Origin: Microbacterium aerolatum
GTDB taxonomy: Bacteria > Actinomycetota > Actinomycetes > Actinomycetales > Microbacteriaceae
Direction: 5' to 3'
Assembly (NCBI RefSeq): GCF_007988825.1
Contig: NZ_BJUW01000007.1
Location: forward strand, 1 to 64,000
DNA: 64,000 bases
Under the pieces are notes generated by a model. That model worked only from the letters and a program-made list of their open reading frames with translations, was not told the origin of the DNA and did not search any database. Positions 32,538 through 40,615 of this stretch are shown here, piece by piece (position 1 is the stretch's first letter; the number at the start of each line of letters is the position of its first letter). Position numbers and translations under genes: made by a program.

Positions 32538-34169
32538 ATGGCCACGAAACCGCCCCGAACTCTGACGATGACGACGAGCACCGCGGAGGGTCGCACCGTC
32601 GGATCCCGCAACAGACCGATGCTTCCCATACGTGCAGCGCTGCCCGTTGCCATCATCGCCGGCGTAGCACTCGATCTCGCCACTCCCGACGTCGGTTGGT
32701 GGCCGCTCGCTTTCTTCAGCGTCATCCTCGCTCTGGCGACACTGGTGGGTCGAAGCATCGGCGGCGCGTTGATGGTGGGACTCGTTTTCGGTATCAGTTT
32801 CTATGTCCTCCATCTCGCTTGGGTCGGCCAGTTCCTCGGCCCGCTACCCCGAATCGCCTTGTCTGGCTTGCAGGCGCTGATCCTGGGTCTCGGTGCGATT
32901 CCGATTGCGCTTGCATACCGGTGGACGAGTCAGTTCCGTCGCCGAGGTATCGGGCAGTTGATCGTTGTGCCGCTCATGATCTCGGGGCTGTGGACGGCCC
33001 GCGAAGTGGTGATGGGTTCGTGGCCGTACGGCGGATTCCCCTGGGTGCGTCTGGGGATGACGCAGGTGAACGGGCCCTTCCCTGAGGTCGCTTCCTGGAT
33101 CGGAGTCACCGGGCTGTCGTTCCTCGTAGCGATCACTTCCGCCGCGCTCCTGCAATGGTTCCGCGCCGGTGTCCGATTCCTCCCGGGAGCGCTTCCCGCC
33201 GGCATCGTGATCGTCGCGCTTGCCTTGACACCTCAGTTTCCGACCGCGAGCGTCGGGACCTTCACCGTTGGGTGGGTGCAGGGCAACGGTCCTTCCGGGT
33301 ACTTCGACACCAAAGAACCGGGAGATATTCTCGACGCTCACTCCACCACCTCAGAATCGATCACCGGACAGCCGATGGACTTGCTCGTGTGGCCCGAGGG
33401 CGCCGTCGACTCTGACCCGTTCCGTGAGCCTGGAACCGCAGACGAGTTGGACCGAATCGTTACGTCGGCTGGAGCTCCGGTTCTGGCCAACGCAGCCACC
33501 ACGCGCGGCGAGAACACGTTCAACACAACGATGCTGTGGACAGCCGACCCCGCCGAGCGGCAGAAACACGACAAGGTCCACCCCGTGCCGTTCGGGGAGT
33601 ATGTGCCAGATCGCTGGTTCTACGAGAAGCTCGCGCCAGACCTGGTCGGGCTCATCCGACGCGAGTACACCCCCGGCACGATCGCCCCTGTCGTGAATGT
33701 GGGATCGGTGCGTGTAGGGCTCGCCATCTGTTTCGACGTGATCTTCGACGACGTAATCTGGGACGGCGCACAGGGCGGCGCGCAACTGTTCGTGTTCCAG
33801 ACCAACAACGCAGATTTCCGCGACACCGATGAGAACCTGCAGCAACTCGCATTCGCTCGCATGCGTGCGATTGAGACCGGACGGGCCGTGGTCAACGTCT
33901 CCACGGTGGGCACCAGCCAGGTCATCAGTCCAGCTGGCGTACCTATTGACACGATCGATGTCGATGACGCCGACGCCAAGGTCACCACCATTCCACTGCG
34001 TACCGGGCTGACCCCCGGAATCATCCTCGGGCCATGGCTGTCTTGGCTTATTACCGTGACACCGTTAGTGCTCCTCGTCGTCACCGGATTAGTATCTCGC
34101 CGGCGAGTACTGGATGCTCACCAGAGCCTTCCAATACGTGACAGCTCGGGCCGTCCGAATCCGAGCTGA
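32538..34169 (+). CDS. lnt: apolipoprotein N-acyltransferase Lnt
   Basis: A 543-residue enzyme with an N-terminal membrane domain (about 1-235) and a nitrilase-like catalytic domain (about 240-500), plus a C-terminal helix. The catalytic triad is visible: Glu287 in LVWPEGAV, Lys346 in KHDKVHPVPFGEY, Cys398 in LAICFDVIF. It adds the third acyl chain to the lipoprotein N-terminus. AGAAGGAC precedes the ATG. Together with lspA it forms a lipoprotein maturation pair inside the metal island. Confidence 0.93.
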   Translation: MATKPPRTLTMTTSTAEGRTVGSRNRPMLPIRAALPVAIIAGVALDLATPDVGWWPLAFFSVILALATLVGRSIGGALMVGLVFGISFYVLHLAWVGQFLGPLPRIALSGLQALILGLGAIPIALAYRWTSQFRRRGIGQLIVVPLMISGLWTAREVVMGSWPYGGFPWVRLGMTQVNGPFPEVASWIGVTGLSFLVAITSAALLQWFRAGVRFLPGALPAGIVIVALALTPQFPTASVGTFTVGWVQGNGPSGYFDTKEPGDILDAHSTTSESITGQPMDLLVWPEGAVDSDPFREPGTADELDRIVTSAGAPVLANAATTRGENTFNTTMLWTADPAERQKHDKVHPVPFGEYVPDRWFYEKLAPDLVGLIRREYTPGTIAPVVNVGSVRVGLAICFDVIFDDVIWDGAQGGAQLFVFQTNNADFRDTDENLQQLAFARMRAIETGRAVVNVSTVGTSQVISPAGVPIDTIDVDDADAKVTTIPLRTGLTPGIILGPWLSWLITVTPLVLLVVTGLVSRRRVLDAHQSLPIRDSSGRPNPS

Positions 34170-34192
34170 GTGTCGCGGGTATGCTGGTAGTG

Positions 34193-34660
34193 ATGGCTTC
34201 GCTGGTTCGCTCACACCCTCGTGAGAGGTCGCCTGAGCGGGTCCTGATAACGAGTCTCGTTATCTTCTTGTGCTCAATGTTGCTCTTCGCCATCGGCGTA
34301 GCCTGCGCCACCTATGAGAACGCAGACGGTGCCTCTGTTTCGCGTTCGAGCGTCCAATCCCAAAGCCCGCACACGAGTGACAAACCCGATATCGGCACAG
34401 TCCTGTCTGCCGACCCCCAAGCTGAGAACGCTTTGATGAGCGAGTCACCCAGGTCCACAACCCTCGTCAGTTCTGTGCTGTGCGTCCTTGGTGTCATGTG
34501 CGGCCTGGTCTTCACGATCCTCTTACACGGTCTGTGGCGACGACCCCTACTCCGTGATCGCGGGTTTGCACCAGTCCTCTTGCGATCTGTTCCGACGCCT
34601 TTCTTCCGGCCGCGTGAGACGGCGCTCTCCTTGACGCAGCTGAGCTTGTCGCGAACCTGA
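34193..34660 (+). CDS. small -SRT membrane protein, copy 3 (operon head)
   Basis: A 155-residue paralog: MASLVRSHPRERSPERV, helix LITSLVIFLCSMLLFAIGVA, a 65-residue outer loop, second helix LVSSVLCVLGVMCGLVFTILL, and the ending ALSLTQLSLSRT. Its N-terminus resembles copy 1 (SHPxxR...R). TATGCT (34180-34185) lies seven bases before the ATG, so it is leaderless. A gap of 295 bases without a convincing gene follows, then the TlpA-CcdA pair. Confidence 0.72.
   Translation: MASLVRSHPRERSPERVLITSLVIFLCSMLLFAIGVACATYENADGASVSRSSVQSQSPHTSDKPDIGTVLSADPQAENALMSESPRSTTLVSSVLCVLGVMCGLVFTILLHGLWRRPLLRDRGFAPVLLRSVPTPFFRPRETALSLTQLSLSRT
34246..34264. promoter_or_regulatory. perfect 19-bp palindrome inside copy 3
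   Basis: GATAACGAGTCTCGTTATC is a perfect 9-1-9 palindrome starting 53 bases after the predicted ATG. It matches the Fur consensus at 14 of 19 positions and lies at the same place, in the first membrane helix, as the elements at 23368 and 27000. Confidence 0.55.
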
Positions 34661-34955
34661 TTCCCGCGCAGCCTCCCTCGTCGGTTCGGAACGAGCACGT
34701 GAGCTTCAAGCAACCATTCCGCGCCGAACTCCAGGAGCCGTCGACCAGGTTCACCACCCGGACTGTGTCGATCGCACGGGGCTGATTCGGCAACCGCTCG
34801 CGTCTGTTTCGACACGCGGTTTGCATCGCGCTGAGCGACTGCCAGAAAAGCTGCGTTCAGTCGATGCCGTCGCTGCGCCTGAAGCCTCTAGAACCGTTCC
34901 GACTGCGCCCAACTCCTCTTCGACCAAGACTGCTAGACATGCAAGGACCCACATC

Positions 34956-35642
34956 ATGAACCCTGAGCGGACAAGGCGCCTCGTCGCCGATCGCACGCCC
35001 ACCGACAGCATCCACTCCCCTGTCTCGCGGCGACGTCGAACTCTTGCCACCCGCGTCGGTCTTCCCACCGTCGCTGTGATGCTCATCGCCGGCTTCTTCG
35101 CCGGGTGCTCGAACGATTCGCTCACGGAGCAGTACCGCGAGGGCGACGACAAGGGTTATATCGCCGGTGACTTCCAAGTCATCGAGCTACCGAAAGAGGA
35201 GCGTGGCATGCCGGTTGTTTTCGATGGTGTCACGGAAACGGGAGAAGCCGTCTCCAGCGACGACTATCGGGGCGAGGTGCTCGTGGTGAACTTCTGGTAC
35301 GCCGCCTGCGGGCCGTGCATTGTCGAAGCGCCCATGCTCGAACAGGTCTGGAAGGACTATCAGAACGATGGCGTGGCCTTCCTCGGCGTGAACACCTACG
35401 ACCAGCCTGCGACCGCACTGTCATTCGCCCGAGACAACGGGATCACATATCCGAGCGTCATCGACGTGAATGACGGATCGGTCAAGCTCGCCTTCGCTCA
35501 GGTCACCCCGATTCAAGCCACCCCGACGACACTGGTCATCGATCGCAGCGGGCGGGTTGCCGCGCGGATCATCGGCCAGTTGGCAGGCGCCTCTATCCTG
35601 TCTACCCTGGTCGCCGACGCACTCGCGGAGAACCCATCGTGA
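34956..35642 (+). CDS. TlpA/ResA-like thiol-disulfide lipoprotein
   Basis: A 228-residue exported thioredoxin-like protein. After a basic 34-residue start, the signal helix ends in the lipobox FFAGC (Cys51). The thioredoxin domain has VVNFWYAACGPCIVEAPML with Cys118-x-x-Cys121, GVNTYDQPATALSFARDNGI, and TPTTLVIDRSGRV with the cis-Pro. It would take electrons from the CcdA encoded next. AAGGAC precedes the ATG; a 6-codon ORF (34939-34959) also overlaps it by ATGA. Confidence 0.9.
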   Translation: MNPERTRRLVADRTPTDSIHSPVSRRRRTLATRVGLPTVAVMLIAGFFAGCSNDSLTEQYREGDDKGYIAGDFQVIELPKEERGMPVVFDGVTETGEAVSSDDYRGEVLVVNFWYAACGPCIVEAPMLEQVWKDYQNDGVAFLGVNTYDQPATALSFARDNGITYPSVIDVNDGSVKLAFAQVTPIQATPTTLVIDRSGRVAARIIGQLAGASILSTLVADALAENPS

Positions 35643-36403
35643 ATCCCGGATCGATGATCGTCGACGGTGCCCTGTGGCTGGCGATTCCGATCGCGATCCT
35701 TGCGGGGCTGGTGTCCTTCGTCTCGCCGTGCGTCCTACCGCTCGTGCCCGGGTACCTCGGGTATCTCGGCAGTGCCACGTCCGGCCCGACCCGAGAACCA
35801 AGGGCAACGGGGCCGTTCGCCCATGAGCGGGCGAGGCTACTGCTGGGGGTCACACTCTTCATCGCCGGATTCACCGTGGTGTTCGTCGCCGTGACGATTC
35901 TGGGCGGCACGTTCGGACTCGCCTTGCTGCAGTACGCCAGCGTCCTCACGCGGGTGTTCGGTGTCGTCATCATCGTTCTCGGGCTCGTCTTCCTCGGACT
36001 TTTCGGCGCGGCTCAACGTACTGTCCGCCCCCGCACACACGGCCGGGTCGGGTTGGTCGGGGCGCCGTTGCTCGGATTTGCGCTCGGCGTCGGGTGGACT
36101 CCGTGCATCGGCCCGACCCTGGCGGCGATCATCTCGATGTCCTGGAATCTCGGCGACCCGGCGCGGGCGGGATTGCTAGGACTCGCTTATTCCCTCGGCC
36201 TGGGCATCCCATTCCTCATCCTTGCGGCCGGCTGGGGCTGGGCTTCCCGGTCCGTGACATTTCTTCGTCGGCATGTGCGCCTCCTGAACATCATCGGCGG
36301 GTCGATGCTCATCGCATTGGGGTTGCTCATGGTCACGGGACTTTGGTCGGCGCTGATGTCACAGCTCCAGCAGGTGGTGATCAATGTCCCCCTCCCGCTC
36401 TGA
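35639..36403 (+). CDS. ccdA: CcdA-type thiol reductant transporter
   Basis: A 254-residue protein with about six helices that carries electrons from cytosolic thioredoxin to extracytoplasmic thiol proteins. VSFVSPCVLPLVPGYLGYL (Cys31) and GVGWTPCIGPTLAAII provide the two conserved membrane Cys. The GTG overlaps the stop of the TlpA-like gene, so donor and carrier are co-translated. It is the last gene of the third operon. Confidence 0.93.
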   Translation: MNPGSMIVDGALWLAIPIAILAGLVSFVSPCVLPLVPGYLGYLGSATSGPTREPRATGPFAHERARLLLGVTLFIAGFTVVFVAVTILGGTFGLALLQYASVLTRVFGVVIIVLGLVFLGLFGAAQRTVRPRTHGRVGLVGAPLLGFALGVGWTPCIGPTLAAIISMSWNLGDPARAGLLGLAYSLGLGIPFLILAAGWGWASRSVTFLRRHVRLLNIIGGSMLIALGLLMVTGLWSALMSQLQQVVINVPLPL

Positions 36404-36570
36404 CACCAGCGAAATGCGGCGAGAGTGGCTATACCGAGGATTCCGATGCCGAAGGCTTCACGCCGACTGACATTCTTCTTCCAGAAGGAGTCGTGTTCAC
36501 CAGGTGTGGGCGCGCAGCCGCACTCTTCAGCTGACGCGGCTGCCGTAGCCTCAGTCGACTTCCCTTTCAC
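36404..36570 (-). pseudogene. N-terminal remnant of a Tat-signal protein
   Basis: Starting from GTG at 36570 the minus strand encodes a plausible N-terminus with ECGCAPTPGEHDSFWKKN and a twin-arginine-like signal SRREAFGIGILGIATLAAF. Then the frame runs into ccdA antisense and loses any family character. I recall this type of start from coiled-coil or NlpC-type proteins of actinobacterial metal islands. It looks like a gene cut off by recombination at the ccdA end. Nothing else convincing lies between 36404 and 36752. Confidence 0.5.
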
Positions 36571-36752
36571 TTAGTCGCCTGTAAAGGTCGCTGAGACTTT
36601 GGGCGGAGCGGAGGTCGGTTGCGCTGCTACTGGCGTAGCTATCGTGCATTGAAACTTCCGCGATACGGGTTCGGCTCTCCAGCGCACTCGACATTCTCAG
36701 ATCTTCATCGACCTCTTTGCGTGGCGTCCACCGGTGTGGGGAGGTCACGCCA

Positions 36753-37673
36753 TCAATGCCGGTTCTTTTGATCGATCCGTTCAAGGTAGGCGTTGTACTC
36801 CTCCAGTTCTGCTTCCTCCCGCGATTCATTCATGCGGGCCTGGCGTCGATCGCGAGAGTGCCAGCGGGAGAGGCAGACGATGAGTACGACGAGGAGCGGG
36901 AGCTCGGCGTAAGTCCACAGCAGCATTCCGGCGACCGCTTGGTCGTATGCGGGATCCACTGCTTGCTGCGGGGTCGAGTAGCCCGCGAACAGGGGTTTAC
37001 CCGCTCGGATCAGGATGAGTCCGAGGATCGCGTGAATCTGTATCTCGACGAAGATGTCGATCAGCCGTGCCGGGAACGACGGCGCCCGCGGGAGCGGATC
37101 CGAGGACCAGAGCGGCACTGCTGCGACAATGCCTGCCCCGACGAAGAACGCGAGGAGAAGGGCGGCTCCGACCGGGGTGGCCATCACAACGCTGATGGCA
37201 TCCGTCAGATAGAGAGCCGGGAAAACCGCGAGCGCAATCACGATCGGCACGAGGGGGTGCAGGAGCAAACGTGCCCATCGAGACCGAAGTCCGGCGTGAG
37301 CGGCTTTCAGGATGAGCCGCCCGGTTCGGTGGTGCGGTGTGCTGCGGAGCAGGAGGCGTCCTGGTGAGCCCACGATGAGAAGTGGTGGGATGACAGTGAT
37401 CGCGGTGATCTGCTGGAACATCAGTGCGGTGAGCGAAACACTCGCATACCGGTTCACACCGAAGGTCGCGATGACGAACATCACGACACACCCGATGACG
37501 AAGGAGAACGTCCTGGGTACTGACCATCGCCTGCGGTGCGACCACAGCCAGATTGCGCCACGGAGGTACCACGCGCACAGCAACATCGCCGCCACCGCGA
37601 CAATCGGAGACCCGCCACTGGGGTCGAAACTGAACCAGTCAGGGAAGAAAGGAAGGATAGCGTCAGCCGACAC
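36753..37673 (-). CDS. CtaG-like cytochrome c oxidase assembly protein, copy 3
   Basis: A 306-residue membrane protein of the same family as 31596-32534: FQQITAITVIPPLLIVGSPGRLLLRSTPHH, PLWSSDPLPRAPSF, EIQIHAILGLILI, VDPAYDQAVAGMLLWTYAELP and a final ELEEYNAYLERI. The GTG start at 37673 was chosen because CAAGGAGG stands just upstream; the frame is open a few codons further. It is a single gene on the minus strand, with its own control. Confidence 0.88.
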   Translation of the reverse strand: MSADAILPFFPDWFSFDPSGGSPIVAVAAMLLCAWYLRGAIWLWSHRRRWSVPRTFSFVIGCVVMFVIATFGVNRYASVSLTALMFQQITAITVIPPLLIVGSPGRLLLRSTPHHRTGRLILKAAHAGLRSRWARLLLHPLVPIVIALAVFPALYLTDAISVVMATPVGAALLLAFFVGAGIVAAVPLWSSDPLPRAPSFPARLIDIFVEIQIHAILGLILIRAGKPLFAGYSTPQQAVDPAYDQAVAGMLLWTYAELPLLVVLIVCLSRWHSRDRRQARMNESREEAELEEYNAYLERIDQKNRH

Positions 37674-37848
37674 GGAGCCTCCTTGGCAGGTCAATGGTCA
37701 TTGTTGCTCGTGCCACTGAATCCCCGGCAGCACGTCCAAGCCTAGACGTCGGCCTTACGACCGTCGCTACCAGTGCGAGCCAATGAGGAACAGCACAGTG
37801 AGCGCGACGATGTCTCGATGTCGGTGGCTGATCCGATGGGTGCGAGCA

Positions 37849-39765
37849 TCAGCTTTCCACTCGCGGTGTGCGGGTGCGGGCGGCACGCAGGCCGTTGAGG
37901 ATCACGATGACCTCGGCAACCTCGTGGACCAGGACGACGGCCGCGAGCCCCAGCAAGCCGAACAGCGCCAGCGGAAGCAGTGCTGTGATGATCAGCAGCG
38001 ACAGGATGATGTTCTGGTTGATGATCCGCCGGCCCCGCCTAGCGTGATCGAACGCCCGCGGGATCAGGCGGAGGTCGTGGCCGGTGAAGGCCACGTCGGC
38101 GGACTCGATCGCTGCGTCGGATCCGGTCGCTCCCATCGCGATGCCGATGTCCGCGGACGCGAGGGCCGGGGCGTCGTTGATGCCGTCGCCGATCATCGCA
38201 ACCGGCCCCGCCTTTGACAGCTCGCCGATTGCGGTCGCCTTGTCCTCGGGACGCAGTTCCGCGCGCACGTCGCTGATACCGGCCTGCGCGGCCAGTGCAC
38301 GAGCGGTGCGGGTGTTGTCTCCGGTGAGCATCGTTACGCCGACGCCCTGGCCGGTGAGCGTACGGACGACTTCGGGGACTTCAGGACGCAGTTCGTCACG
38401 AACGCCGATCGCGGCCACCGGTGACCCGTCACGGTGCACGATCACGACGGTCATGCCCTGCTCCTCCAGCTTTGCGACCCGCTCCCCGAGGTCGCCGGCG
38501 TCCAGCCATCGAGGACTGCCGACGGTGATCCTCGATCCATCGACGGTGCCGTCGATGCCATGCCCGGCCTGCTCGGTCACGTCCGCAGCTGCCGGTGTCC
38601 CCGGAGCCGCGGCGGTGATCGCTGATGCGAGAGGATGCGTGCTGTGCTGCTCCAACGCAGCCGCCCACGCCAACGCCTGAGCCTCCGTCACGCCGTTCGC
38701 GGTGAGCACGGCGGTGACCGCAGGTTCGTTACGCGTGAGTGTTCCGGTCTTGTCGACCGCCACGTGGCGGACCGTCCCGAAGCGCTCGAAAACGGCACCG
38801 GACTTGATGATCACGCCGAACTTGCTCGCCGCACCGATCGCCGCGACGACCGTCAGCGGAACCGAGATCGCCAGCGCACACGGAGAGGCCGCGACCAGCA
38901 CGACAAGCGCGCGGGTGATCCACACCTCCGGGTCGCCCAGCAGCGACCCGATGACCGCGACGAGCGCGGCGAGGATCAGCACACCGGGCACCAGCGGGCG
39001 GGCGATCCTGTCCGCGAGACGCGCACGCTCGCCCTTCTCCGTCTGCGCCTTCTCCACCAGCTCCACGATCGTGGTGAGCGAGTTGTCGGTACCCGCGGCC
39101 GTCGCCTCTACCTCAAGCACGCCGGCGCTGTTGATCGCACCGGCCGACACCGCATCGCCGGGCTCGACCTCGGCGGGGATCGATTCCCCGGTGATCGCCG
39201 AGGTGTCCAGGCTGGAGCGGCCAGAACGGACGATCCCATCGGTCGCGATCCGCTCGCCCGGGCGGACGACCATGACCTGGCCGACCGTCAGCTCTCTCGC
39301 CGGCACCTGCGCAGAGACGCCGCTCTGCAGCACTGTCGCTGTCTCCGGTACGAGCTTCAGCAGCGCCCTCAGCCCGCCGCGGGCACGGTCCATCGCCTTG
39401 TCCTCGAGCGCCTCAGCAATCGAGTACAAGAACGCCAGCGCTGCAGCCTCCTCCACGTAGCCGAGGATGACTGCGCCGATCGCGCTGATCGTCATCAGCA
39501 GCCCAATGCCGAGCTTGCCCTTGAACAGCTTCCGAATCGCGCCGGGCGTGAACGTCGACGCGCCCAGCAGTAGGCCGATCCAGAACAGCACGAGCGCCGG
39601 GATCTCGAGGCCGGACCATTCGAAGATCAGACCGGCCAGGAATGCGACACCGGAGAAGACCGGCACCATGATCCCGCGGTCCCTCCACCAGGGCCGCTCC
39701 ACCTCTTCGGTCTCATCATCCGCCGCAGTGGCAGGCTCGTGCTCGCAGCCACACGCCGCGCTCAC
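37849..39765 (-). CDS. P1B-type heavy-metal ATPase with SPC motif
   Basis: A 638-residue metal-exporting P-type ATPase. TGES is at 192-195, the membrane metal motif SPC at 294-296 (not CPC), the phosphorylation motif DKTGT at 338-342, and the N-domain HP pair near 377. The last helix holds LVHEVAEVIVILNGLRAAR. The N-terminus has only a short ACGCEHE segment and no HMA domain. SPC motifs are typical of the P1B-4 branch (Co, Ni, Fe, some Zn/Cd). The adjacent CmtR-like repressor suggests Cd/Pb/Zn. GTG overlaps the repressor stop (GTGA). Confidence 0.92.
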   Translation of the reverse strand: MSAACGCEHEPATAADDETEEVERPWWRDRGIMVPVFSGVAFLAGLIFEWSGLEIPALVLFWIGLLLGASTFTPGAIRKLFKGKLGIGLLMTISAIGAVILGYVEEAAALAFLYSIAEALEDKAMDRARGGLRALLKLVPETATVLQSGVSAQVPARELTVGQVMVVRPGERIATDGIVRSGRSSLDTSAITGESIPAEVEPGDAVSAGAINSAGVLEVEATAAGTDNSLTTIVELVEKAQTEKGERARLADRIARPLVPGVLILAALVAVIGSLLGDPEVWITRALVVLVAASPCALAISVPLTVVAAIGAASKFGVIIKSGAVFERFGTVRHVAVDKTGTLTRNEPAVTAVLTANGVTEAQALAWAAALEQHSTHPLASAITAAAPGTPAAADVTEQAGHGIDGTVDGSRITVGSPRWLDAGDLGERVAKLEEQGMTVVIVHRDGSPVAAIGVRDELRPEVPEVVRTLTGQGVGVTMLTGDNTRTARALAAQAGISDVRAELRPEDKATAIGELSKAGPVAMIGDGINDAPALASADIGIAMGATGSDAAIESADVAFTGHDLRLIPRAFDHARRGRRIINQNIILSLLIITALLPLALFGLLGLAAVVLVHEVAEVIVILNGLRAARTRTPRVES

Positions 39766-40121
39766 GCGTCCGCCCCTGTACCGCAGCAGCCCGGCACCGT
39801 GCACGCTGAGTCCACGCAAGGTGCGTGCTCATCGACAGCCAGCGTCACGTCCACGAGCGCGACGAGCGCAGCCGCAAGATGCGGATCCGCGATCTCGTAA
39901 CGAGTCTGGCGCCCCTCAGGCTCAGCGACCACGATCCCGCAGTCACGCAGGCAGGTGAGATGGTTCGACACGTTCGAACGCGTCAAGTCCAGCTCACGAG
40001 AGAGCACAGCCGGGTAGCTCGGACCGCCGAGCAGGGTCATCAAAATCCGGGAACGCGTCGGATCCGCCATGGCCCGCCCGAGCCGGTTCATGACATCAAG
40101 GCGTGAAGCAATAGTCAGCAT
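39762..40121 (-). CDS. CmtR-like ArsR family metal-sensing repressor
   Basis: A 119-residue winged-helix repressor. ALADPTR-like RAMADPTRSRILMTLL and LTRSNVSNHLTCLRDCGIVVAEPEGRQTRYEIAD match mycobacterial CmtR, a Cd(II)/Pb(II) sensor. The three sensor cysteines are conserved in position: Cys57, Cys61 and Cys102. Cys4 is replaced by Ile, and three more Cys follow (107, 112, 113). The ATG is seven bases after TATAGT, inside a palindromic operator (40126-40141), so it should repress its own leaderless mRNA and the ATPase gene. Confidence 0.9.
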   Translation of the reverse strand: MLTIASRLDVMNRLGRAMADPTRSRILMTLLGGPSYPAVLSRELDLTRSNVSNHLTCLRDCGIVVAEPEGRQTRYEIADPHLAAALVALVDVTLAVDEHAPCVDSACTVPGCCGTGADA

Positions 40122-40125
40122 GGAC

Positions 40126-40141
40126 TGAACTATACAGTTCA
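40126..40141. promoter_or_regulatory. operator of the CmtR-like repressor
   Basis: TGAACTATACAGTTCA: perfect TGAACT/AGTTCA arms around ATAC. The minus-strand -10 hexamer TATAGT (40134-40129) is within it, followed by seven bases and the ATG at 40121. Binding would directly block RNA polymerase. Confidence 0.7.
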
Positions 40142-40615
40142 CGCTGACTAATCGCCAAGCCTGAACCGCTACCACGTCAGGACGGATCAGCCTGAAATGG
40201 GTGCACCATCCGCTCAATCCTGACGCCGGGTACGGGCCTCGACCGGTACGCAGGCGATAGTCGAGGGACGGCCGACGACATGGATGAGCGCTGAGGCCGT
40301 CCGCAAACCACTGACAAGTCTCCCGACTCGTCCGGCGAGCAGAGACAAGCCGTCGGCGGGAAGACGCACGAAGGTGACTTCGTTGCCGATGGCCGCGGAA
40401 AGAGACCACGAGGCTCGTATGACCGGCGGCGATCTCACGTAGACCGTCGGCTCGACGGCGAGTATGACGGTCCGCGTGATGCCTCGAACCGAAACGTAGC
40501 CCTGCCGACGACGATGAGAATCACGCCCGGGTCGAAGAACCCATCGAACCCCCAGTACGCGGTCGATACGCTCGTGGGGGCGCCAACGTCTCCCCGAGAG
40601 AAGCAGGCCTTCAGA
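40142..40615. other. 474-bp stretch with no intact gene
   Basis: No frame here has a convincing start and family motif. Minus-strand fragments such as FVRLPADGLSLLAGRVGRLVS and, in another frame, GLREIAAGHTSLVVSF look protein-like but are in different frames, which suggests a decayed gene between the MntR remnant and the CmtR operon. Confidence 0.4.

Noticed and set aside
36551..36829. 92-codon minus-strand frame at the end of the third ctaG
   Set aside because: Half of it is an out-of-frame reading of ctaG and the rest has no motif or ribosome site.
37849..39765. Copper (CPC-type) ATPase
   Set aside because: The membrane motif is SPC at 294-296, there is no HMA domain, and the partner is CmtR-like, so a copper assignment is not supported.
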